Positions 1 to 4,528 of a stretch of DNA of 5,001 bases are shown here, piece by piece. The stretch lies in contig JBEKZQ010000459.1 of NCBI GenBank assembly GCA_049509675.1, positions 1 to 5,001 on the forward strand. Direction: 5' to 3'. Source of the DNA: JBEKZQ01 sp049509675. GTDB taxonomy: Bacteria > Planctomycetota > Planctomycetia > Pirellulales > Thermoguttaceae. The translations under genes were made by a program, and so were the position numbers. The notes below the pieces were generated by a model. It was not told where the DNA came from. It saw nothing but the letters and a program-made list of their open reading frames with translations, and made no database searches. Numbering within the stretch: position 1 is the stretch's first letter; every line of letters begins with the position of its first letter.

Positions 1-1
1 T

Positions 2-66
2 GGGTGCCACTGCTGGCTTGCCCAGCAGTGCTGGAAACACGGTTGGACAAGCCAACCGTGGCACCC
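2..66. repeat. Three-way-junction palindromic repeat element (REP-like)
   Basis: The segment folds almost completely on itself. An outer 6-bp stem GGGTGC/GCACCC (2-7 with 61-66) encloses two perfect 9-bp hairpins. The first is CACTGCTGG/CCAGCAGTG (8-16 with 22-30, loop CTTGC); the second is CACGGTTGG/CCAACCGTG (38-46 with 52-60, loop ACAAG). A 7-nt linker (31-37) separates the hairpins, and the outer stem abuts both without gaps. The two hairpins have equal stem and loop lengths but different stem sequences, so the structure is conserved more than the bases. This suits a dispersed REP-like element or a structured RNA/DNA site. It is not a tRNA. That it is dispersed in the genome is inference, since only one copy lies here. 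Confidence 0.75.
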
Positions 67-87
67 GTAAACTCAAGTTGGACAGAC

Positions 88-153
88 CACTAGCCCGAAG
101 CGCCAGCGAGGGAGAATTGCCGTAAATCCCTCGCTGGCGCTTCGCGCCTAGTG
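88..153. repeat. Long hairpin repeat (CACTAGCCCGAAGCGCC family)
   Basis: A 26-nt left arm (88-113) is the near-perfect reverse complement of a 27-nt right arm (127-153), with one mismatch and one extra base near the outer end and a 13-nt loop (114-126). The arms begin CACTAGCCCGAAGCGCC and end GGCGCTTCGCGCCTAGTG, so the ends carry CACTAG/CTAGTG. Such a stem would form a very stable cruciform or RNA hairpin. No run of T follows it on the plus strand, so it is not a classical intrinsic terminator, although it could protect the 3' end of an upstream transcript. From memory, similar strings recur in intergenic DNA of Pirellulales; that is recollection, not a search result. Confidence 0.75.
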
Positions 154-221
154 TGCGGAACGGACCTGCGGGCGGAAGACGTCGCGGGTTTGCCGTTCTC
201 CTGAAAAATATTGCCGAAGGC

Positions 222-250
222 TTGCAAGTTACGCTGGCGGAGAGTACTGT
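222..250 (+). promoter_or_regulatory. Weak sigma70-like promoter candidate for the oxidoreductase gene
   Basis: TTGCAA (222-227) and TACTGT (245-250) are 17 bp apart and match the -35 and -10 consensus at about 4 and 3 of 6 positions. The site lies in the locally AT-richer part of the leader and would give a 5' untranslated region of about 140 nt. Matches this weak arise by chance, and planctomycete promoters are poorly defined. Confidence 0.2.
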
Positions 251-383
251 AAAAGGCAGATTGCCGCGATTGTCGGCAGTTCCCGCCTTTACTGCAAACG
301 GTTGAATACGACCCGAGCCCCTCCAAAACAGCGACGGTGAGCGTCAGTTCCGACCGTGCAGGTATAACCATCCCCCAAGACCT

Positions 384-389
384 AAGGAG
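384..389 (+). promoter_or_regulatory. Shine-Dalgarno sequence fixing the start at 396
   Basis: AAGGAG lies 6 nt upstream of the ATG at 396, the usual spacing. The same ATG gives a protein that starts directly with a Tat signal, so the start is well supported. Confidence 0.8.
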
Positions 390-395
390 TGCAGC

Positions 396-1700
396 ATGCC
401 CAATCGTCGAGAATTTCTGCAAACCGGGGCCGCCACCGGTATTGGCTTCTGGCTGACCGCCGGAACGCAGGCCAAGGCGAGCACCTCACCCAACGAACGT
501 ATCGCCATGGCCAGCGTCGGCATCGGCGGCAAGGGCGATTCCGATTCGCACGACGCCGACCGCAACGGCGACATGGTCGCGGTTTGCGACGTGGACACGA
601 ACCAACTGAAGGGCGCCGAGCGCAAGTTTGCCAAGGCCAAGAGATACACCGACTTCCGCAAGATGCTGGACGAGATGGGCAAGAGCATCGACGCGGTCAC
701 CGTCAGCACGCCCGACCACTGTCACGCCGTGGCCGCGGCCACGGCCATGCACATGGGCAAGCATTGCTTCGTGCAGAAACCGCTCACGCACACCTTGCAC
801 GAGGCCCGCACCCTGGGCCAACTGGCCCGCGAACTGAAACTGGCCACGCAGATGGGCAACCAGGGCACGTCGAATGACGGTCTGCGCAGGGCGGCGGCCC
901 TGGTGCAGGCGGGCGCGTTGGGCAAGGTCACCGAGGCGCACATCTGGACCAATCGGCCCATTTGGCCGCAAGGCGGCAGCCGCTCGCAGCCGCGGAATCC
1001 GCCCGATTCGTTGAAGTGGGACCTGTGGCTGGGCCCGGCCCCCACGCGACCCTACGGCGACAACTATCATCCCTTCGCGTGGCGCGGCTGGTGGGATTTC
1101 GGCACTGGCGCCCTGGGCGACATGGCCTGCCACACGGTCAACATGCCGTTTGCGGCCCTGCACTTGCGCGACCCGATCTCGGTGCAGGCCAAGAGCTCCG
1201 GCCACAACAAGGACAGCTATCCTAAGTGGTCGGTGATCGCGTTCGAGTTCCCGGCCACCGAGCAGCGGCCGGCCGTGAAGATGTTCTGGTACGACGGCGG
1301 CCAGCGCCCGCCCAAGGACCTGTTCGAGGGCCGGGACCCCAGCGGCTCCGGGGCCATGATCATCGGCGAAAAGGGCAAGCTCTTCTCGCCCGGCGACTAC
1401 TGCGACGGCTTCCAACTGTTGGGCAATGTCACCGAACCGAAGGTGAAGTACAAGCATTCGCCCGGGCATTTCGAGGAGTGGATCCGCGCCATCCGCGGCG
1501 GCGAACCGGCCATGTCCAACTTCCCCGACTATGCCGGTCCGTTGACCGAGACGATCCTGCTGGGCAATCTTGCCGTTTGGGTTGCCGCCTCCGGCCAGGG
1601 CGAGAAGGTCGAGTGGGACGCCAAGAACCAAAAGGTGACCAATATCACCGGCCTGGAACCGGTCATTCAACCCACCTATCGCCCCGGTTACTCGCTCTAG
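396..1700 (+). CDS. Tat-exported Gfo/Idh/MocA family oxidoreductase
   Basis: The 434-residue protein is a nicotinamide-cofactor oxidoreductase of the Gfo/Idh/MocA superfamily, whose members act mostly on sugars, inositols and their derivatives. The N-terminus NRREFLQ (3-9), followed by a hydrophobic stretch to about 22 and a likely cut after AKA near 28, is a twin-arginine signal, so the folded enzyme is probably exported with cofactor bound. The Rossmann domain shows VGIGGKG (41-47), VAVCDVD (61-67), TPDHCHA (105-111) and QKPL (127-130), where the superfamily usually has EKP. MGNQG (153-157) and GDMACHTVN (241-249, with a likely catalytic His246) belong to the C-terminal substrate domain, and IGEKGKLFSPGDY lies at 323-335. 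Length is normal for the exported planctomycete subgroup. The substrate cannot be read from sequence. The gene appears monocistronic, with its own leader and terminator, and is convergent with coaB. Confidence 0.92.
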   Translation: MPNRREFLQTGAATGIGFWLTAGTQAKASTSPNERIAMASVGIGGKGDSDSHDADRNGDMVAVCDVDTNQLKGAERKFAKAKRYTDFRKMLDEMGKSIDAVTVSTPDHCHAVAAATAMHMGKHCFVQKPLTHTLHEARTLGQLARELKLATQMGNQGTSNDGLRRAAALVQAGALGKVTEAHIWTNRPIWPQGGSRSQPRNPPDSLKWDLWLGPAPTRPYGDNYHPFAWRGWWDFGTGALGDMACHTVNMPFAALHLRDPISVQAKSSGHNKDSYPKWSVIAFEFPATEQRPAVKMFWYDGGQRPPKDLFEGRDPSGSGAMIIGEKGKLFSPGDYCDGFQLLGNVTEPKVKYKHSPGHFEEWIRAIRGGEPAMSNFPDYAGPLTETILLGNLAVWVAASGQGEKVEWDAKNQKVTNITGLEPVIQPTYRPGYSL

Positions 1701-1743
1701 CGGCGAGCGACTTGTGGCGTGCAGCCGATGTGCTGATGCAAGA

Positions 1744-1782
1744 CCGCCGGTGTCGCGAAAGTGCGGCACCGGCGGCTTTTTT
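1744..1782 (+). terminator. Rho-independent terminator of the oxidoreductase gene
   Basis: A 13-bp stem (1744-1756 with 1763-1775, including one T-G wobble) has the core CCGCCGGTG/CACCGGCGG and the loop GAAAGT. One C later comes a run of six T (1777-1782). It starts 43 bp after the TAG stop of the upstream gene and is oriented for plus-strand transcripts. Confidence 0.88.
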
Positions 1783-1790
1783 GTTGGCTC

Positions 1791-1926
1791 TTTGGAGTGC
1801 GGCGACTTGTCGCCGCTTTGCCGGATTGTTTGCTACCCAAAGGCGACGCGGCAGTGTACCTGAAATCCGTCCTCCAATCCTTTCCGGCCGCTCAAAGAAA
1901 GCGGCGACAAGTCGCCGCACTCCAAA
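1791..1926. repeat. MITE-like element with perfect 29-bp terminal inverted repeats
   Basis: The 29-nt ends at 1791-1819 and 1898-1926 are exact reverse complements; they begin TTTGGAGTGCGGCGAC and end GTCGCCGCTTT when read inward from the left. They enclose 78 bp that encode nothing recognisable. Each arm also contains its own palindrome, GCGGCGAC-TT-GTCGCCGC (1799-1816 and, inverted, 1901-1918). The element fills most of the space between two convergent genes. No clear target-site duplication flanks it and there is no transposase, so it may be a non-autonomous mobile element or a REP pair (REPIN-like). The perfect identity of the arms suggests recent origin or selection to keep them paired. 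Confidence 0.8.
1894..1918 (-). terminator. coaB: Probable terminator of the coaB end of the minus-strand cluster
   Basis: Read on the minus strand, a 7-bp stem GCGGCGA/TCGCCGC closed by a CTTG tetraloop is followed by TTTCTTT. It lies about 25 bp beyond the coaB stop and is formed by one arm of the inverted-repeat element. The U-run is interrupted by one C, so the strength of termination is uncertain. Confidence 0.45.
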
Positions 1927-1943
1927 ACTTCGCTTGGGCTAGG

Positions 1944-2576
1944 CTACTCCCGCCCCATCAACCGCTGTTCGATGAGCCGAAAAAGCTTCCGGGCGACCTT
2001 CTGCTTGCTCCCGGACATGGCGGCCAAAACCTGTCCGCGGCAATCGATCACTTCCACCTGCGTCTTGGTCGAGTACATTGCCGCCGGGCCGTTGACCACC
2101 ACCAGGTCGCAGTTCTTCCGCTCCAGCTTCTGCATCGCCCGCAGCCGGTGATCGCTCGTTTCCAAGGCAAAGGCCACCAGCCATTGCGAGCCCTTGCACT
2201 TGCCCAATTGGGCGATGATGTCGGGTGTCTCGACGAGTTCCAGATGCAACGACTGCCCCGTCTTGCGGATCTTGTGCGCGGCCGTTTGCTTGGGCCGATA
2301 ATCGCAGGGAGCGGCCACGCCGATCAGCCCGTCGCAGTGCGGAAAGATTTTGAGGCACTCGGCGAGCATCTCTTCGGTGGAAATGACGTGTACCACTTCT
2401 GCGGCAGCCGGATACTTGACCTCGACCGGCCCGCTGACGACAACCACGTCATGGCCGGCGGCCAGCGCCGCCTTGGCCAGGGCCTGCCCCATGCGGCCGC
2501 TGGAACCATTGGTCAGGAATCGTACCGGATCAAGGTACTGCCGCGTCGGACCGGAGGTGACGAGGATGCGGGGCAT
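1944..2576 (-). CDS. coaB: Phosphopantothenate-cysteine ligase (PPC synthetase), stand-alone CoaB domain
   Basis: It joins 4'-phosphopantothenate to cysteine, normally using CTP in bacteria, as a cytosolic step of coenzyme A synthesis. The 210 residues from this ATG cover the whole CoaB domain and begin directly at the first beta strand. Visible motifs are TSGPTRQYLDPVRFLTN (7-23), SSGRMG (25-30), AAPCDYRP (88-95), KIRK (102-105), ETPDII (116-121), VAFALET (134-140) and KNCDLVVVN (154-162). In most bacteria this domain is the C-terminal half of bifunctional CoaBC; here it follows coaC as a separate frame. The ATG at 2576 has no Shine-Dalgarno sequence. An in-frame GTG at 2705 does have one, at a loose 12-nt spacing, and would add 43 residues encoded by repeat DNA. 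I chose the ATG because family homology starts there. All expected motifs are present, so the enzyme should be functional. Confidence 0.88.
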   Translation of the reverse strand: MPRILVTSGPTRQYLDPVRFLTNGSSGRMGQALAKAALAAGHDVVVVSGPVEVKYPAAAEVVHVISTEEMLAECLKIFPHCDGLIGVAAPCDYRPKQTAAHKIRKTGQSLHLELVETPDIIAQLGKCKGSQWLVAFALETSDHRLRAMQKLERKNCDLVVVNGPAAMYSTKTQVEVIDCRGQVLAAMSGSKQKVARKLFRLIEQRLMGRE

Positions 2577-2702
2577 GGGGGTGGGGGATCGGGAAGTGCG
2601 AAGGAGGAGTTGCGGCCCGTTGGGCCTTGTGCGATGTCGGGACTTGGCCTTGGTTCCCCAGGGCTTCGCCCTGGGCTTTCGGGTCGCGCCCCATTCGGGG
2701 CT
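2566..2702. repeat. Three-hairpin direct repeat, copy A
   Basis: This is one of two direct copies; the other is at 2831-2950. Three hairpins lie in order on the plus strand: GGCCC-GTT-GGGCC (2614-2626), CCCAGGGC-TTC-GCCCTGGG (2657-2675) and GCCCC-ATTC-GGGGC (2688-2701). The 48 bp at 2655-2702 match 2903-2950 at 45 positions, and 2613-2629 is also nearly identical to 2865-2881. The left end, TGCGGGGCATGGGG, is shared with copy B and includes the coaB start codon (CAT at 2574-2576). The middle contains indels relative to copy B. Confidence 0.8.
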
Positions 2703-2722
2703 CACATGGTGTTCTTTCCTCC
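2703..2722 (-). promoter_or_regulatory. Strong Shine-Dalgarno followed by ATG-TGA start-stop and in-frame GTG
   Basis: On the minus strand GGAGGAAAG (2722-2714) precedes ATG at 2707, which is followed at once by TGA. The overlapping GTG at 2705 is in frame with coaB and has no stop before it. This is the best ribosome-binding site in the cluster, yet it stands 129 bp upstream of the conserved coaB start, on the far side of repeat copy A. It may be the original coaB initiation site displaced by the repeat, or it may start a repeat-encoded N-terminal extension. Both readings are inference. Confidence 0.45.
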
Positions 2723-2830
2723 GGTGATTATGGGTGATGAGTTCCCATCCACGATAACTGCACCGCCCGGCGTGTCCGCGAGCGGGCCTCGCCGTCTGCG
2801 TCTGGCGTCGTCGGATCCGAGTTGATGGGG

Positions 2831-2950
2831 GTGCGGGGCATGGGGACGGCAAAGGGACGAGCTATGGCCCGTTGGGCCTTGCGGGAAATGGTGGGCCTTC
2901 GCTCCCCAGGGCTGCGCCCTGGGCTTTCGAGTCGCGCCCCGTTCGGGGCT
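2831..2950. repeat. Three-hairpin direct repeat, copy B, overlapping the 3' end of coaC
   Basis: This is the second copy of the element at 2566-2702, in the same orientation. Its hairpins are GGCCC-GTT-GGGCC (2866-2878), CCCAGGGC-TGC-GCCCTGGG (2905-2923) and GCCCC-GTTC-GGGGC (2936-2949). It is shorter than copy A because of deletions around 2845-2865. About 88 bp of it lie inside the coaC reading frame and provide the last ~29 codons and the TAG stop. The DNA between the copies (2703-2830) shows no gene or obvious structure beyond the Shine-Dalgarno site noted separately. Confidence 0.8.
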
Positions 2951-3488
2951 GGGTCGCCGCCAGCGTTTCCGCGATGACTTGCAACAGCCGTTCCGGCGAA
3001 GCCATGCGGCCGGCGCCGATGGAACCGCAACTCAAGTAGCCCTCCTCCGGATCGACCAACAACACGCCGTCCGCCCGCAGTTGGGCGACGTTCCGCTGGA
3101 CCGCCGGCTTTTCCCACATGCGATTGTTCATGGCCGGGGCCATGATCACCGGGCCGTCGAAGGCCAGCAGGACCGTGCTGAGCAGGTCGTCGGCCAGGCC
3201 CCAGGCGGCCTTGGCGAGGATGTTGGCGGTGGCCGGGGCCACGCAAAACACCTCGGCCCGGGCGGCCAACTCGATGTGCGGATGGGCCGCCCCGCGGCCG
3301 AAAACGGCCGTCCGCACCGGCCGGCCGCTGAGGGCCTCGAACGTCCGCGCCCCGATCAACCGCAGCGCCGAACGGGTCATCACGACCGACACCCCGGCCC
3401 CGGCCTGCACCAACTGGCTGACCAGCGCGGCGGTCTTGAAGGCCGCAATCCCGCCGGTCACGCCGATGAGTATTTCGCGGCCTTGCAT
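2862..3488 (-). CDS. coaC: Phosphopantothenoylcysteine decarboxylase (CoaC flavoprotein)
   Basis: This FMN enzyme of the HFCD family decarboxylates 4'-phosphopantothenoylcysteine to 4'-phosphopantetheine. In the 208 residues, ILIGVTGGIAAFK (6-18) starts the flavodoxin-like fold, PHIELA (70-75) holds the catalytic His71, ATAN is at 86-89, PAMNNRMW (118-125) is the substrate-binding asparagine motif, and GYLSCGSIGAGRM (150-162) is the flexible flap with the reducing Cys154. The family domain ends near residue 178; the tail from about 180 is translated repeat DNA (copy B). The chosen ATG lies directly before the first beta strand. It has no Shine-Dalgarno, and a 60-bp hairpin repeat ends 12 nt upstream. 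Going further upstream to a TTG at 3578 would only add residues translated from that repeat. The TAG stop is in the same frame as coaB downstream, so this may be a split or interrupted coaBC. Confidence 0.9.
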   Translation of the reverse strand: MQGREILIGVTGGIAAFKTAALVSQLVQAGAGVSVVMTRSALRLIGARTFEALSGRPVRTAVFGRGAAHPHIELAARAEVFCVAPATANILAKAAWGLADDLLSTVLLAFDGPVIMAPAMNNRMWEKPAVQRNVAQLRADGVLLVDPEEGYLSCGSIGAGRMASPERLLQVIAETLAATQPRTGRDSKAQGAALGSEGPPFPARPNGP

Positions 3489-3500
3489 GTGTTCACGAAA

Positions 3501-3560
3501 GGGACAGTCCCATTTTCGCGGCCACGCTGCGCGTGACAAGCGAAAATCGGGGCAGTCCCC
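3501..3560. repeat. Nested hairpin repeat (GGGACAGTCCC family) in the rpoZ-coaC gap
   Basis: The left arm GGGACAGTCCCATTTTCGC (3501-3519) pairs with the right arm at 3540-3560, which begins GCGAAAATCGGGG. An unbroken 8-bp stem is followed by a mismatch, a short stem, and 5 bp at the outer end. Inside is a second perfect hairpin, CACGC-TGC-GCGTG (3523-3535). The left arm is itself a palindrome (GGGAC-A-GTCCC). In the minus-strand transcript this would be a long stem-loop just before the coaC start codon. From memory, GGGACAGTCCC/TTTTCGC strings are common in intergenic planctomycete DNA; this was not checked. A partial relative lies at 4512-4528. Confidence 0.75.
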
Positions 3561-3588
3561 AACTTGCTCCCTCCCCAAGTCCTAAGCC

Positions 3589-3846
3589 TTACAGGTCGCG
3601 GAAGTCCAGCTCGGGCGGGCCGGCCACCGGCGCGCCCGCCGTCTGCAGGTTCATCTGCGAATCCAGGTAGATCTTGTCTTGGATGATCTCCTGGATCACG
3701 ATCTGCATCTTGTTCTCCGTGTCCATTTCGACCAACGGTCGGGCGCCGCCGTTTAGCGCCACCAGGCGTTTCTGGATCAAGGTAGAGAGCTTGAACCGCC
3801 CGCCAACCTTGTTCACTACCGCTTCCTCTCGCAACTCGTCGATCAT
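3589..3846 (-). CDS. rpoZ: DNA-directed RNA polymerase omega subunit
   Basis: Omega binds the beta' subunit and aids its folding and assembly into core RNA polymerase. The 85-residue length fits the family. The conserved core is VNKVGGRFKLSTLIQKRL (11-28), equivalent to the VEKIGNRFDL region of other omegas, then GGARPLVE (33-40) and NKMQIVIQEI (45-54), equivalent to the KTTVIALREI segment. The acidic end (PPELDFRDL) is not conserved and probably disordered. The ATG has AAAGG about 9 nt upstream, within the 33-bp gap after gmk. The position between gmk and coaC is classical for rpoZ and strengthens a call that would be modest from so short a sequence. Confidence 0.87.
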   Translation of the reverse strand: MIDELREEAVVNKVGGRFKLSTLIQKRLVALNGGARPLVEMDTENKMQIVIQEIIQDKIYLDSQMNLQTAGAPVAGPPELDFRDL

Positions 3847-3879
3847 TAGGATCGGCCTTTCGCTTGGATATACAGAATG

Positions 3880-4470
3880 TCAGTTTCCACTGTTCGTAGC
3901 AAGAATCACGCAAATTTCCTGGACGGCCCGGTCCATGTCATCGTTGATGACCTCATATCCATAACGATGGGCCAGGCTCAGTTCGTGTTCGGCTCGTTCG
4001 AGCCGGCGTTGGATCGCCTCGCAAGTTTCGGTGCCGCGAGCCCGCAGACGCCGCTGCAACTCCTCCACCGTGCTGGGCCGGACGAAGATGCTGATGGCGT
4101 CGGGGAACTGCTCCATGACGGCCAGTGCCCCGTGAACGTCGATATTCAAGACTACCCATTTTCCGGCCCGCAGACCAGGGGTCACCTCGCTTTCGAGGGT
4201 TCCGTACCAGTGGCCGCGGCCGAATACCTCGAAACATTCGATGAATTCACCCCTCTGGCGGCGGGATTGGAAGTCGGCCGGCGTCAGGAAGTGATAATCC
4301 ACGCCATCCACCTCATCGGGCCGCGGCGGCCGCGTGGTGGCCGAGACACTACGCACCAGCGGCAGGCGGCAATGCGCCAACACCCGCTCCAAGAGAGTGG
4401 TCTTTCCCGCCCCGGAAGGTCCGGAGATGATCACCAATCGTCCGCAGCTTGCACCGGTCACGTTACTCAA
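3880..4470 (-). CDS. gmk: Guanylate kinase
   Basis: It phosphorylates GMP (or dGMP) to GDP with ATP in the cytosol. Of 196 residues, the P-loop is GPSGAGKT (17-24). The GMP-binding part shows SVSATTRPPR (41-50), DGVDYHF (55-61), FIECFEV (76-82) and WYGT (88-91). NIDVHGA (109-115) replaces the usual IDVQGA, a Q-to-H change beside the phosphate site. RRLERAEHE (155-163) gives the lid arginines, and YEVINDD (172-178) is the typical C-terminal strand. Length is slightly short for the family (about 205), as it ends soon after this helix. The start is non-ATG: either TTG at 4470 or GTG at 4461. An in-frame TAG 21 nt upstream of the TTG (after seven sense codons) leaves no ATG option. No clear Shine-Dalgarno sequence is seen. 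It follows yicC by 56 bp. Confidence 0.95.
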   Translation of the reverse strand: MSNVTGASCGRLVIISGPSGAGKTTLLERVLAHCRLPLVRSVSATTRPPRPDEVDGVDYHFLTPADFQSRRQRGEFIECFEVFGRGHWYGTLESEVTPGLRAGKWVVLNIDVHGALAVMEQFPDAISIFVRPSTVEELQRRLRARGTETCEAIQRRLERAEHELSLAHRYGYEVINDDMDRAVQEICVILATNSGN

Positions 4471-4511
4471 CGGCCCGTTTCGATTTCTGTGCTAGATGGG
4501 GCGCCACGGTC

Positions 4512-4528
4512 AAAGGGGACAATCCCTT
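4512..4528. repeat. Solo half-site related to the GGGACAGTCCC hairpin repeat
   Basis: AAAGGGGACAATCCCTT differs from the left arm of the repeat at 3498-3511 (AAAGGGACAGTCCC) by one inserted G and one substitution. It is an imperfect palindrome by itself and overlaps the TAA stop of yicC at 4527. The match is short, so kinship with the larger element is uncertain. Confidence 0.4.

Larger units (their letters stand above)
1..395. other. Gene-free leader region upstream of the oxidoreductase gene
   Basis: No credible coding sequence is visible in these 395 bases. The left third holds two different palindromic repeats (2-66 and 88-153), described separately. The rest, about 154-383, is ordinary-looking leader DNA with somewhat lower GC around 201-310, a weak promoter candidate at 222-250, and a Shine-Dalgarno sequence at its right end. 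Open frames on the minus strand here read straight through the hairpin repeat and resemble no protein family that I know. The gene to the left of the window is not visible, so the repeats could lie downstream of it. Confidence 0.6.

Noticed and set aside
2..66. A tRNA-like cloverleaf
   Set aside because: There are only two internal arms, both with 9-bp stems and 5-nt loops. There is no 7-nt anticodon loop, no TTCRA T-loop and no 7-bp acceptor stem, so it is not a tRNA.
363..368. TATAAC as a -10 box for the oxidoreductase gene
   Set aside because: No acceptable -35 sequence lies 16-18 bp upstream, and it would leave a leader of only about 20 nt. Taken alone it is a chance match.
90..422. A 110-codon minus-strand frame in the left leader
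   Set aside because: Its end is translated from the hairpin repeat, it overlaps the start of the oxidoreductase gene, and nothing in it resembles a protein family.
486..1769. A 427-codon open frame on the minus strand opposite the oxidoreductase
   Set aside because: It is antisense to a gene with clear family motifs, its translation is low-complexity Gly/Arg/Ala/His/Leu with no recognisable domain, and it runs through the terminator. It is a typical shadow in GC-rich DNA.
1791..1926. A complete insertion sequence
   Set aside because: At 136 bp with no transposase frame and no visible target duplication, it can at most be a non-autonomous element.
1761..2825. A 354-codon open frame on the plus strand across coaB and the repeats
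   Set aside because: It crosses the terminator, the inverted-repeat element and coaB in antisense, and shows no family resemblance.
2862..2864. TAG as pyrrolysine or another recoded codon
   Set aside because: The codon lies in repeat-derived sequence outside any catalytic motif, with no sign of a pyrrolysine system in view; an ordinary stop or an interrupted fusion explains it better.
2566..2950. A CRISPR-like array
   Set aside because: There are only two diverged copies, over 100 bp long with internal hairpins, no regular short spacers, and no cas gene in view.
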